9,039 bases of DNA from Sporichthyaceae bacterium. Lineage in GTDB: Bacteria; Actinomycetota; Actinomycetes; JACCUZ01. The notes beneath the pieces were generated by a model. It was not told the DNA's origin, did not search any database, and saw only the letters and a program-made list of their open reading frames with translations. Positions 1 to 8,499 of the stretch are shown here, in pieces; positions within the stretch are counted from its first letter, which is position 1, and each line of letters begins with the position of its first letter. Location: the NCBI GenBank assembly GCA_013698395.1, contig JACCUZ010000171.1, forward strand, positions 1 to 9,039. Reading direction: 5' to 3'. A program made the position numbers and the translations under genes.

Positions 1-102
1 TCGGGACGCCCGGTGCTCCTCGACGACCTGGTCGACTCGCCTCGTGCCGCGCGGCTGGCCGCGGCGGTCCGGACCCCGCCGGACGGCTCACGCGCGTCCT
101 AG
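1..102 (+). CDS. C-terminal tail of an unidentified protein (5' end outside window)
   Basis: Frame 1 is open from the first base to a TAG at 100-102 and gives 33 residues beginning SGRPVLLDDLVDSPRAARLA and ending DGSRAS. Third codon positions are nearly all G or C, as expected of a real actinobacterial gene. I do not recognise the family: the piece is too short and holds no motif. The proposed -10 element of the next gene begins one base after the stop codon, so the two genes are probably separate transcription units despite a 12-bp gap. Confidence 0.6.
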   Translation, partial: SGRPVLLDDLVDSPRAARLAAAVRTPPDGSRAS

Positions 103-114
103 TACGGTGCTTCC
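103..114 (+). promoter_or_regulatory. Candidate -10 element for leaderless start at GTG 115
   Basis: TACGGT at 103-108 fits the actinobacterial -10 consensus TAnnnT. It is followed by exactly six bases before GTG 115, so transcription would begin at or next to the start codon. No Shine-Dalgarno-like sequence precedes this GTG. No convincing -35 hexamer is visible. Confidence 0.5.
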
Positions 115-483
115 GTGATCGCCCGTCCCGCCGCGCGCACCGCCCGCGCCCTCTCCTCACTCTTGGCAGTGGCCGGCTGCCTCACGGCACCGCTCCTGCT
201 CCCTTCCGCGGCATGGGCGGCCGGTGTCGACGACGGGGCCGAGCCCGGTGACGGCCTGAGCGTCCTGGAGACGCTGCTGTGGTTCGTCGGTGCGCCGCTC
301 GCGCTGTTCGCCGTGATCGCGGTGTTGGTGTCTGCGCCGTCGATGGCCAGAGGCCCCCGCTACCGCCCAGCCCTGGGCTGGTGGGCCGCGCCGGTCTGGT
401 TCAACGGTCCCGATGACGCCGACACTGCGGTACGCCGGGCCGTCCCGACCTCGGGAGGAGGTGGCGCGAGTGCCCGCTGGTGA
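115..483 (+). CDS. Small signal-sequence/membrane protein upstream of DUF5130
   Basis: This 122-residue protein has an Arg-rich N-terminus (residues 1-11), a hydrophobic stretch at 12-36 with a plausible signal peptidase site at AWA-A (33-36), and a second hydrophobic segment at about 51-73 that is probably a membrane helix. VAGC at 19-22 superficially fits a lipobox, so lipoprotein processing is an alternative, although the hydrophobic run continues past the Cys. After the helix come a basic RGPRYRP patch, an aromatic GWWAAPVWF stretch and a Gly/Ser-rich tail. Function is unknown. The gene overlaps the DUF5130 gene by 14 bases, which suggests translational coupling and a shared role at the membrane. 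The GTG start is supported by the -10 element just upstream and by the signal peptide starting there. Confidence 0.75.
   Translation: MIARPAARTARALSSLLAVAGCLTAPLLLPSAAWAAGVDDGAEPGDGLSVLETLLWFVGAPLALFAVIAVLVSAPSMARGPRYRPALGWWAAPVWFNGPDDADTAVRRAVPTSGGGGASARW
453..460 (+). promoter_or_regulatory. Ribosome binding site that decides the DUF5130 start
   Basis: GGGAGGAG is a strong Shine-Dalgarno sequence lying inside the upstream gene. It sits nine bases before GTG 470, touches GTG 461 with no spacing, and lies downstream of ATG 413, so it fits only GTG 470. Confidence 0.7.
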
Positions 484-862
484 CGCCTTCTCCCCACGGC
501 AGCAGGAGGACGTCGTGCGCGCGATCCGCCTCGCCCAACAGCAGTCACAGCTGCCCGTCTCGGTCTATGTCGGGACCCTCGACGGTGACAGCCGGGCGAC
601 CGCGCTACAGCTGCATGCGGCGTTAGGCGCGGCGGCGGCCGAGTCGGTGCTGGTGGCGGTGGACCCCGGTGCCCGCCGGGTCGAGGTCGTGACCGGACCC
701 GACGTACGCCGGCGCGTCGACGACCGAGCCGCTGCCCTGGCCGCGATGACGATGACCTCGGCCTTCCAAGCGGGCGACCTCGCCGGCGGCATTGCGAGCG
801 GCGTGCTCGCGCTGGCCGAGCACGCGCACGTCCCGCCGTCGTTGCACACCGGCTCCCCCTGA
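470..862 (+). CDS. DUF5130 (TPM-like) family protein
   Basis: With a GTG start at 470 the product is 130 residues, beginning MPAGDAFSPRQQEDVVRAIR. Recognisable family features in order are an N-terminal amphipathic helix (about 6-24), a VSVYVG strand (29-34), a Leu/Ala-rich helix, the VLVAVDPGARRVEVVTG hairpin (59-75), and a conserved-looking C-terminal segment MTMTSAFQAGDLAGGIASGV followed by LALAEHA. From memory this matches the actinobacterial DUF5130 family, which resembles TPM domains; no biochemical role is established. No signal peptide is present, so it is probably cytosolic or bound to its membrane partner encoded just upstream. An upstream in-frame ATG at 413 would add 19 residues with no ribosome binding site and no family resemblance, so I reject it. 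The gene converges on pepN with a 9-bp gap. Confidence 0.82.
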   Translation: MPAGDAFSPRQQEDVVRAIRLAQQQSQLPVSVYVGTLDGDSRATALQLHAALGAAAAESVLVAVDPGARRVEVVTGPDVRRRVDDRAAALAAMTMTSAFQAGDLAGGIASGVLALAEHAHVPPSLHTGSP

Positions 863-871
863 AACCAAGGG

Positions 872-878
<7 letters not shown>
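856..878. terminator. Inverted repeat joining the two convergent stop codons (possible bidirectional terminator)
   Basis: CCCCTGA (856-862) and TCAGGGG (872-878) form a perfect 7-bp dyad around a 9-base loop. The TGA of the + strand gene (860-862) and that of pepN on the - strand (872-874) lie in the arms. There is no T-tract on either side, so a role in termination is inference. Confidence 0.35.
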
Positions 879-3433
<2,555 letters not shown>

Positions 3434-3545
3434 AGGCGAGCTCCTCGTCAGACGGAGGGCTCGATCCTCGCACGAGACGGTGGCCTGCACCCAACGGCAA
3501 TGCCGGTGAGCGGTGCACCGGTTGAACAGATCGTGACCCCAGACC
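3434..3545. other. Spacer upstream of pepN
   Basis: I see no gene in this stretch. It must hold the pepN promoter, reading leftward, but I find no hexamer pair I would defend. A small dyad CCGGTG...CACCGG is present near 3503-3521. The extreme N-terminal coding sequence of the decayed DsbA-like gene would be expected here but is not recognisable. Confidence 0.4.
3441..3446 (-). promoter_or_regulatory. Ribosome binding site of pepN
   Basis: On the - strand this reads GAGGAG, seven bases before the GTG at 3433-3431. It is the main evidence for the 853-residue PepN rather than the 949-residue extended reading frame. Confidence 0.75.
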
Positions 3546-3725
3546 ACCATGACGGTGGATGCTCGAAATCGAGCTGGTGCGCGGGACCGGTTCGGGTCGT
3601 CGTCGCGGCCGCCCACAAGCACGGCGAGGACTCCCACGCGGAGAGGCAGCAGGGCGGCTCTGGACGGGGTACGCCTGGTGGCTGGCACCGACGGCTTCTT
3701 CGAGCTCAAGCGTTCCCGCACCCGA
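3546..3725 (+). pseudogene. Remnant of a mycothiol-dependent DsbA-family reductase (Rv2466c type)
   Basis: No intact frame exists, but four pieces in order match the Mycobacterium tuberculosis Rv2466c family as I remember it. WMLEIE (3556-3573, frame 1) matches the helix after the CPWCW active site (RWILEV). AGPVRVVVAAAHKHGED (3581-3631, frame 2) matches WGPVRVAIAAEQAHGA. PRGEAAGRLW (3634-3663, frame 1) matches PRGEEAGKLW. DGVRLVAGTDGFFELKRSRT (3663-3722, frame 3) matches the C-terminus HFFELKRTRT. About 45 residues are missing between pieces one and two and about 85 between two and three. One base is missing at 3663/3664. The thioredoxin-like active site is not found. The family uses mycothiol as electron donor. 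Position between pepN and rpiB, on the rpiB strand, agrees with the mycobacterial order. Real deletions are far likelier than sequencing error, though the single-base step could be either. Confidence 0.78.
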
Positions 3726-3855
3726 GAGCGCCGGCCTCAGCCGATGTGGAGCTGCCGATCCCCCGGGACGGAGCCGACGACAGCCAGGTAGCCGCGGAGC
3801 CCGGCTAGATCCGCTGCCGCCAGCCCCTTCGCCCCCGGTGACGGCCTAGGGCTGC

Positions 3856-3868
3856 CAGACTGCGGCAC
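3856..3868 (+). promoter_or_regulatory. Candidate -10 element for leaderless rpiB mRNA
   Basis: CAGACT at 3856-3861 matches TAnnnT except for the first base and is followed by seven bases before ATG 3869. No Shine-Dalgarno sequence lies upstream of that ATG. This is the weakest of the set because the first T is missing and no -35 lies at standard spacing. Confidence 0.3.
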
Positions 3869-4351
3869 ATGCGCGTGCACCTCGGCTCCGACCACGCGGG
3901 CTTCGAGCTCAAGACGCATGTCGCGGAGTGGCTGCGGGAGCAGGGTTACGACGTGGTGGATCACGGGCCGGTGGAGTACGACCCGGTCGACGACTACCCG
4001 CCATTCGTGCTGCGGGTCGGTCAGGCGGTCGTCAACGACCGGGGGAGCCTCGCCGTGGTGATCGGCGGCTCGGGAAACGGCGAGCAGATCGCAGCCAACA
4101 AGGTGCCCGGCGTGCGGGCGGCTCTTGCCTGGAACGACGAGACCGCGGGCCTCGCCCGCGAGCACAACGACGCCAACGTGCTCAGCGTCGGCGCCCGCAT
4201 GCACAGCCTCGATGAGGCCACTCGGCTGGTCGAGCGATTCCTGACGACGCCGTTCAGCGGCGACGAGCGGCACCTACGCCGGATCCAGATGATCGGTCAG
4301 TTCGAGTCGACCGGCGAGCTGCCCGAGCTGCCGGCTCCACCGTCGCTCTGA
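3869..4351 (+). CDS. rpiB: Ribose-5-phosphate isomerase B
   Basis: Interconverts ribose 5-phosphate and ribulose 5-phosphate in the non-oxidative pentose phosphate pathway; cytosolic. The 160-residue protein is full length for the actinobacterial RpiB/LacAB family. Landmarks are SDHAGFELK (7-15), DYPPF (42-46), the anion-hole loop GGSGNGEQIAANKVPGVRAA (66-85) and REHNDANVLSVGARMHS (97-113). Glu72 in GNGEQ sits where mycobacterial RpiB has its catalytic Glu75, in place of the Cys of E. coli-type enzymes. His9, His99 and Arg110 are likely phosphate or ring-opening residues by homology. ATG 3869 fits the family N-terminus (MRVHLGSDHAG) and has no Shine-Dalgarno. The gene converges on the acetyltransferase with an 8-bp gap. 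With its former DsbA-like neighbour decayed, it is now probably transcribed alone. Confidence 0.95.
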   Translation: MRVHLGSDHAGFELKTHVAEWLREQGYDVVDHGPVEYDPVDDYPPFVLRVGQAVVNDRGSLAVVIGGSGNGEQIAANKVPGVRAALAWNDETAGLAREHNDANVLSVGARMHSLDEATRLVERFLTTPFSGDERHLRRIQMIGQFESTGELPELPAPPSL

Positions 4352-4378
4352 CTCGTCACCTAGAAGATTGCTGGAGCC
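4333..4378. terminator. Dyad spanning the convergent rpiB/acetyltransferase ends
   Basis: GGCTCCA (4333-4339) and TGGAGCC (4372-4378) are a perfect 7-bp inverted repeat with a 32-base loop containing both stop codons. The long loop and lack of a T-tract make it a weak terminator candidate; it could be chance. Confidence 0.2.
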
Positions 4379-5607
4379 CACGGCGCCGGGCTGTGGGCGA
4401 AGGCGCTGGTTGCCAAGGGCAGCGCGCCTGGCACCAGCTCGCTGACCTGACCAGCGGCGGCCAGCTCGGCCAACGCAAATCCTCCCAGGTAGGCCGCTCC
4501 CAGCTGGGTCACGTCGAGGGACAGGTCTGCTGGGGCTGTGCTGCGTTCGCAGCCGCCCCCCGCCGGCCCGCCGGCGAGGCGCCACCGGCCGGCGTTCCAG
4601 GGGCACAGCTCATCGACGACGTCGAGGACGACGTCCAGCTCCACTGCGTACGTCCGGCTGGACAACGCTCGAGGCAGGTCGACCAGCCGCACGTAGAGCG
4701 CGTCGCCGAGCACGGGCTTGGCCCTACGCGGGTTGGTCAACCAGTGCAGCAGAGGGTCGTCGACCGGGACGTTCCACAGCTCGGTGCTAGCCATCAGGTC
4801 GAGGTCGAACAGGTAGCGGTAGAGCGCTGCCAGCGCGGCGGCATCGGTGGCCATCACCTCGCGCACGAAGACCACCCCAGCACCGAAGTCGGCGAAGTCC
4901 TGCTTGGTGGCGTAACGCGCGTAGCCCCGGACGCCGTGGTCGTCCTCAGCGATGACGCAGCGCAGCTCGGAGCGACCCTCCCGCAATGCAGGGATGTCAC
5001 GTACCGCCCGCCGCCACCACCGCTCGTCCCGCTCCGGCACCCCTGGGCGGGCTGCAGCGACGGCGGCATAGACCTCGGCGGTCAGCGCCCAGTTCGCGGG
5101 ATCCGCCAGCCGCAGCCGCAGTTCCGGGTCGTGCGGGACACCGGCCTGCAGCGCCCGGCTGTCCCGAGGAACCGTGCAGGAGTAGGCCCGCGTCGCGCTC
5201 CCGTACCCATAGCGCCCGTAGATCTGCGGCTCGGAGGCCCAGAGGATCGCGAGCGGCTCAATCCCCGCCTCGTGCACGCTGTGGATCTGGTGGGCCATCA
5301 GCGCGGAGAGCACGCCACGCCGGCGGTGGGTGGGCAGAACACCGACCCAGCTCACCGCGGCCGCCGGCGCCACGGCGCCGGGGACGGAGAGGCGGTAGGA
5401 GTACGCGGTGGCGATACCGACGAGGTCGTCCCCGGCGTACGCACCGATGCCACGCGCCTCCTCGAAAGTGTCCCGCTCGGACTCGATCAGCTCGCCGGGC
5501 ATCGTGGCGCCGAACGCATGGCTGTCGACGGACAGGAAGCTGGCCCGGTCCTCGCTTCCTAGCGTCCGCACCGGCCAGCTCCGCCTGCCCACTGATGCTG
5601 CGCTCAT
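4360..5607 (-). CDS. Eis-family GNAT N-acetyltransferase with C-terminal SCP2-like domain
   Basis: Predicted acetyl-CoA-dependent amine N-acetyltransferase of the Eis (enhanced intracellular survival) family, whose characterised members acetylate aminoglycosides and Lys side chains. The 415-residue length is right for a full Eis protomer. Domains: GNAT core (about 13-150), second GNAT-like domain (about 150-295), SCP2-like domain (about 300-415). The acetyl-CoA motif is VGVLPTHRRRGVLSALM (88-104). The IYGRYGYG motif places Tyr130 where Eis has its proposed acid Tyr126. The chain ends in Phe415; in Eis the terminal Phe carboxylate is proposed as the general base, so the exact C-terminus supports an active enzyme. 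The physiological substrate is unknown. ATG 5607 gives a normal N-terminus and has no Shine-Dalgarno. Divergent from the phosphatase gene, convergent with rpiB. Confidence 0.9.
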   Translation of the reverse strand: MSAASVGRRSWPVRTLGSEDRASFLSVDSHAFGATMPGELIESERDTFEEARGIGAYAGDDLVGIATAYSYRLSVPGAVAPAAAVSWVGVLPTHRRRGVLSALMAHQIHSVHEAGIEPLAILWASEPQIYGRYGYGSATRAYSCTVPRDSRALQAGVPHDPELRLRLADPANWALTAEVYAAVAAARPGVPERDERWWRRAVRDIPALREGRSELRCVIAEDDHGVRGYARYATKQDFADFGAGVVFVREVMATDAAALAALYRYLFDLDLMASTELWNVPVDDPLLHWLTNPRRAKPVLGDALYVRLVDLPRALSSRTYAVELDVVLDVVDELCPWNAGRWRLAGGPAGGGCERSTAPADLSLDVTQLGAAYLGGFALAELAAAGQVSELVPGALPLATSAFAHSPAPWAPAIF

Positions 5608-5619
5608 GTGTGGTGCTTA
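5608..5619 (-). promoter_or_regulatory. Candidate -10 for the acetyltransferase gene
   Basis: On the - strand TAAGCA (plus 5614-5619) lies six bases before ATG 5607, the leaderless arrangement, with TGGCTA (plus 5637-5642) 17 bases further upstream as a poor -35 match. The last base of the -10 is A rather than T, so the call is tentative. Confidence 0.3.
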
Positions 5620-5684
5620 TCAGAGCGTCGGCAGTCTAGCCACCGAGATCAGCCGGGTGATCGGGGGACGATCCGCCTAACCGC

Positions 5685-5720
5685 GAGTCACGGTCTGTCA
5701 CGATCGGTACCGTGCTGACC
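5685..5720 (+). promoter_or_regulatory. Candidate promoter for leaderless phosphatase mRNA
   Basis: TACCGT (5708-5713) matches TAnnnT and is followed by seven bases before ATG 5721. GAGTCA (5685-5690), 17 bases upstream, is a weak -35. There is no Shine-Dalgarno. The alternative GTG at 5712 lies inside this -10, which argues against it as start codon. A direct repeat GTCACG (in 5687-5702), a CGGTACCG palindrome (5705-5712) and GATCA...TGATC (5647-5662) in this divergent spacer could be regulator sites, but each is short. Confidence 0.5.
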
Positions 5721-6833
5721 ATGGCGAGCACCGAACGTCGGCGCCACCCTCGCCGTGGCGCCGGGTCGAGGCTGCGGTGGCGGCTGACGACCTACCTACG
5801 GCGCAACGCCGCCCACTCTGAAGGTTTGGTGCTCGTCCTCCTGAGCCTCGGCGCTGCGGCATTGGGGGCACTGCATCTGCAGAACCCCATGTGGTTCCCC
5901 CAGTCCACCCTCGTGCTGGTCGTCCTCATCGGTGGCTTCCTGCTCAGCGTGCGCAGTCTGCTTCTGCTCGACGTGGTCGTGGCCGCGGTCCTGGTTCTGG
6001 AGGTCGTCCGGGCCGGTGCCATCCGCCCCGGGCCGATCCTGGTCGTCGGCGCCACCGCCGCCCTGGTCCACCTGCTCGCGCGGAGTCGGGCCCGGCTCGG
6101 GGTGCAGGGGACCCGCGGTGACTCGATGCTGGTCGACCTGCGCGACCGGCTTACGGCCCAGGGAGAGATGCCGGCCCTGCCGGAGGGCTGGGCGGCAGAG
6201 GTGGTGCTCCGATCAGCCGGCGGTGCCTCGTTCTCGGGGGACTTCCTGGTGGCCACCAGGTCCGAAGACGGCCAGCAACTCGAGGTCGCGCTGGTCGACG
6301 TCTCTGGTAAGGGCGTGGCGGCCGGAACCCGGTCGCTGCTGCTGTCGGGGGCCTTCGGTGGGCTGCTCGGCTCCGTCCCGCCCGAGGACTTTCTGCCCGC
6401 CACCAACCGTTATCTTCTCCGCCAGCAGTGGGAAGAAGGTTTCGCCACTGTCGCCCACGTCGTGGTCGACCTGGCGAGCGGGGAGTACGTCGTGTCGGTG
6501 GCGGGTCACCCGCCCGCCGTGCAGTTTGCCGCGGGGTCGGGCCGGTGGCGGGCGAGCGAGGCCAGCGAAGGGCCGTTGCTCGGCGTCTTCCCTGACGCGA
6601 AGTTCGTCAGCGAGCGCGGCCGGCTGGACCGCGGAGACGCCCTGCTGCTGTTCACCGACGGGCTGATCGAGAAACCGGGCCAGGACATTTCGGTCGGCAT
6701 CGACAAGCTGCTCGGTGAGGCGGAGCGACTGGTCGTCACCCGCGGCTTCCGCCACGGAGCCCGCAAGCTGATCGACCGGGTGGCGGCAGCCCATAACGAC
6801 GACCGGGCGGTCGTCCTGGTCTGGCGCGAGTAG
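5721..6833 (+). CDS. Membrane-anchored PP2C-family (SpoIIE/RsbU-type) serine/threonine phosphatase
   Basis: Predicted Mn/Mg-dependent phosphoprotein phosphatase. The 370 residues start with a basic cytosolic tail (1-33), then about four hydrophobic segments (about 35-53, 63-83, 84-97, 104-121), then a cytosolic PPM domain (about 150-370). Likely metal-binding Asp residues are all present: Asp174 in FSGDFL, Asp193 in VDVSGKG, Asp313 in FTDGL and Asp361 in NDDRAV. VVSVAGHPPAV (257-267) and EGPLLGVF (283-290) are further family motifs. SpoIIE/RsbU relatives often dephosphorylate anti-anti-sigma factors; no such partner, kinase or sigma factor lies in this window, so the target is unknown. No extracellular sensor domain is seen, only a compact membrane bundle. 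Start ATG 5721 is preferred over GTG 5712 because the latter falls within the probable -10 element. Confidence 0.88.
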   Translation: MASTERRRHPRRGAGSRLRWRLTTYLRRNAAHSEGLVLVLLSLGAAALGALHLQNPMWFPQSTLVLVVLIGGFLLSVRSLLLLDVVVAAVLVLEVVRAGAIRPGPILVVGATAALVHLLARSRARLGVQGTRGDSMLVDLRDRLTAQGEMPALPEGWAAEVVLRSAGGASFSGDFLVATRSEDGQQLEVALVDVSGKGVAAGTRSLLLSGAFGGLLGSVPPEDFLPATNRYLLRQQWEEGFATVAHVVVDLASGEYVVSVAGHPPAVQFAAGSGRWRASEASEGPLLGVFPDAKFVSERGRLDRGDALLLFTDGLIEKPGQDISVGIDKLLGEAERLVVTRGFRHGARKLIDRVAAAHNDDRAVVLVWRE

Positions 6834-6849
6834 CCGCCGGGGTGGTGGG

Positions 6850-6862
6850 TAACGTCGCCGCC
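6850..6862 (+). promoter_or_regulatory. Candidate -10 for leaderless ferritin-like gene
   Basis: TAACGT (6850-6855) is a good TAnnnT match, followed by seven bases and ATG 6863. It lies in the 29-base gap after the phosphatase stop codon. This suggests separate initiation for the downstream gene and argues against the upstream in-frame GTG at 6842. Confidence 0.5.
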
Positions 6863-7315
6863 ATGCCTGACCAGGAGCCGGCCGACGACCGGGAACCGAT
6901 GGACGAGACGGCCGTTCGCAAGGCGCTCGGGAAGGCACTCGCCCTCCAAGCGCGCTCCCTTGTCGAGATGACACTGCTTGCCGGGGCCTTGACCGGGATG
7001 CCGGGAGTGGGGGCGAAGAACCAGCTGCGGCAGTTCGTGCAGCACGAGCTCGAGGACACCTACCTCCTGACGGAGAAGCTCACCGCGCTCGGGGGTGCTC
7101 CCAAGGTCGAGGTGGGCGTCCTCGAGCCCGCAGGCAAGGCGGCAGACGTCTTGGCCCGCCTGATCGAGCATGAGCACGAGGTCGTCGCGGCGTTGCACGC
7201 GGTGATTCCGCACTCCGGGCAGGAGCCCCGAAGCGAGGCCCTCGAGCACCTGCTCGAGCACGTGATCATGCGCAAGCAGCAACAGACCGACTACCTCAGC
7301 CTCGCCCTTGCCTGA
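6863..7315 (+). CDS. Ferritin-like (four-helix bundle) domain protein
   Basis: A 150-residue, mostly helical, acidic protein without signal peptide or membrane segment. After a disordered acidic N-terminus (1-15), four helices are visible: A (about 16-44), B (about 51-76), C (about 91-115) and D (about 122-149). Carboxylates placed as in ferritin-like di-metal sites are Glu35 in SLVEM, Glu62/Glu64 in QHELED, Glu104/Glu106 in EHEHEV, and Glu132/His133 with Asp143 in helix D. From memory the HSGQEPRSEALEHLLEH-type stretch is a signature of an actinobacterial ferritin-like family. Whether it stores iron, detoxifies peroxide or does something else is not known. Canonical ExxH pairs are not clear, so metal binding is only likely. 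The ATG choice rests on the adjacent -10 element. The stop converges on the DUF427 gene with a 15-bp gap. Confidence 0.75.
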   Translation: MPDQEPADDREPMDETAVRKALGKALALQARSLVEMTLLAGALTGMPGVGAKNQLRQFVQHELEDTYLLTEKLTALGGAPKVEVGVLEPAGKAADVLARLIEHEHEVVAALHAVIPHSGQEPRSEALEHLLEHVIMRKQQQTDYLSLALA

Positions 7316-7318
7316 GGC

Positions 7319-7328
7319 GGGCGCGCCC
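7319..7328. terminator. GC-only palindrome between convergent genes
   Basis: GGGCGCGCCC is a perfect 10-bp palindrome in the 15-bp gap between the ferritin-like and DUF427 stops. It is too short to form a convincing hairpin and has no T-tract; noted because the other convergent junctions here also carry dyads. Confidence 0.15.
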
Positions 7329-7330
7329 CT

Positions 7331-8117
7331 CTACCGGTCACTGCCAGGAACGCCGTCGATGGTCGGCGCCGGGGGTTGCGCCCACGGCGTGTCCGGGCGT
7401 TCCTGGCTCACCCCATCCACCGTGAGATCGACCCGCTCGTTGAAGAAGCAGACCAAATCCTTGATCTTCGGGTTCTCCGGGATGGGGTCCGGATAGCTCC
7501 ATGCCAGGTCCGGCACCACCGTGTCCTCGATACGGACTGACCAGAAGCGCGCCGTGCCCTTGTACGGGCATATCGTGACGAGGTTGCTCGGCAAGAACAG
7601 GTCCGTTCGAACGTCCTCGAACGGCAGGTAGTAACGCACCGGCAGCGACGTCTCGAAGAGAAGCAGCGGCCGGACGCTTGAGCCAACCAGCTCGCCGTGG
7701 ACGCGTACGTCGACCCGGCGCGAGCTCCGCAGGGTGTCCACCCGTTTGGTCGGGTCGCGGGCGTGAACCAGTGCCCGCTCGTCCTCCTCGAACCACTCCA
7801 GCTGCCGCCACGAGAAGGTGACGTGCCCGTCGAGGGCGGAGAAGTCACCCGTCGGGTCGGGGTGGGTCCACGCGGCGCCGTCCGCGCGGGTCCGACCAGC
7901 CGTGACGGTCCAGCGGCGTCGCCCGTCCTGGTCGCCCGACTCGTCGACGAGGGCCATCGGGGCCCACGTCGTCGAGCGGAACGAAGTACGTCGGCAGGCC
8001 GCCAGGCCCGTACTGCACCAGCAGCTGGGCACGCTGGGAGTCGGCAACCACCGTGCCGCCCAGACGCACCCGAATGCGGCGCTGGGTGGGCTCGACGAAC
8101 GGGTGTGGCAGCTTCAT
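7331..8117 (-). pseudogene. Two-domain DUF427 protein gene interrupted by a +1 frameshift
   Basis: Two overlapping frames together make one 261-residue DUF427 protein. From ATG 8117 the first frame gives MKLPHPFVEPTQRRIRVRLG through PTYFVPLDDVGPD (residues 1-54). It then becomes nonsense until a stop. The sense resumes one base on as ALVDESGDQDGRRRWTV to the end at TAG 7331. Skipping one C at plus 7954/7955 restores a continuous typical sequence. The first domain has GGTVVADS and GAAWTHPDP; the second has LLFETSLPVRYYLPFEDVR, CPYKGTARFWSV, AWSYPDP and CFFNERVDL, all DUF427 hallmarks. GGGAG lies seven bases before ATG 8117. DUF427 has no settled function. An in-frame ATG (7957) at the break could restart translation of the second domain. 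A sequencing or assembly error remains possible. DUF1918 lies 40 bases upstream on the same strand, probably co-transcribed. Confidence 0.82.
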
Positions 8118-8157
8118 CGCCCGTCTCCCGTACGCCGGGCCGCCCGCCCGACCGGCC

Positions 8158-8358
8158 TCAGGTGTGCTCGTCCTTGGTCGGGTGCTCCACCAAGGCGTCC
8201 GTGCCCGGGAAGACCAGCGCCTCGTGCCCGTCGTCATGGCGGACGAGGTACGGCGGCGCTCCGTCGCGCCCCCGGATCTCGATGATCTCTGACGTATGGT
8301 CGGGGGTGCCGACAACCCGTCCGTGCACGTGCAGCCGGTCGCCCACTTGTGCCTGCAT
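8158..8358 (-). CDS. DUF1918 domain protein
   Basis: A 66-residue protein starting MQAQVGDRLHVHGRVVGTPD and continuing with EIIEIRGRDGAPPYLVR, HDDGHEALVFPGTDALVEH and a short charged tail. This is the whole DUF1918 domain as I know it from actinobacteria, a small beta-rich fold of unknown role. The reading frame is open far upstream, but a GAGGAG sequence (plus 8364-8369) five bases before ATG 8358 and the family N-terminus fix the start. It probably leads a short operon with the frameshifted DUF427 gene 40 bases downstream. No signal peptide or membrane segment. Its upstream spacer is rich in dyads, so it may be the regulated gene of this region. Confidence 0.88.
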   Translation of the reverse strand: MQAQVGDRLHVHGRVVGTPDHTSEIIEIRGRDGAPPYLVRHDDGHEALVFPGTDALVEHPTKDEHT

Positions 8359-8363
8359 GGCAG

Positions 8364-8369
8364 CTCCTC
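8364..8369 (-). promoter_or_regulatory. Ribosome binding site of the DUF1918 gene
   Basis: Reads GAGGAG on the - strand, five bases before ATG 8358. It fixes the start within a much longer open frame. Confidence 0.7.
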
Positions 8370-8452
8370 GTTGGTGTTCGTGTTGTTTACCAGCCTTGCA
8401 CCTTCCGGCCCGTCGGCGGAAGAGGCAGGTACGCGCTCGCAGTTTGTGGTGT

Positions 8453-8470
8453 CCCGCCCGATCGGGCGGG
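8453..8470. repeat. 18-bp perfect palindrome
   Basis: CCCGCCCGATCGGGCGGG equals its own reverse complement. It could be a protein-binding site or a tight hairpin (7-bp stem with GATC loop). It lies about 95-112 bases upstream of the DUF1918 start codon. Confidence 0.8.
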
Positions 8471-8499
8471 CGTTGGACCCCCGCGGCGCTCGCCGAGCA

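Noticed and set aside
3434..3721. N-terminal extension of the pepN reading frame by 96 residues
   Set aside because: The added sequence matches no M1 peptidase N-terminus, lies antisense to the DsbA remnant, and a good ribosome binding site points to GTG 3433.
3697..3913. Shared TTCGAGCTCAAG and similar peptides VRLVAGTDGFFELK and MRVHLGSDHAGFELK, suggesting a partial duplication of the rpiB 5' end
   Set aside because: The first peptide is better explained as the C-terminus of the DsbA-family remnant (FFELKRTRT type). The identity to rpiB is one 12-base stretch.
4393..5562. Long + strand open frame (389 codons) antisense to the acetyltransferase
   Set aside because: Typical GC-rich antisense shadow: no family features, and the opposite strand encodes a clear full-length Eis-family protein.
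7951..7958. Programmed ribosomal frameshifting in the DUF427 gene
   Set aside because: No recognisable slippery heptamer and no known frameshifting in this family; mutation or sequence error is simpler.
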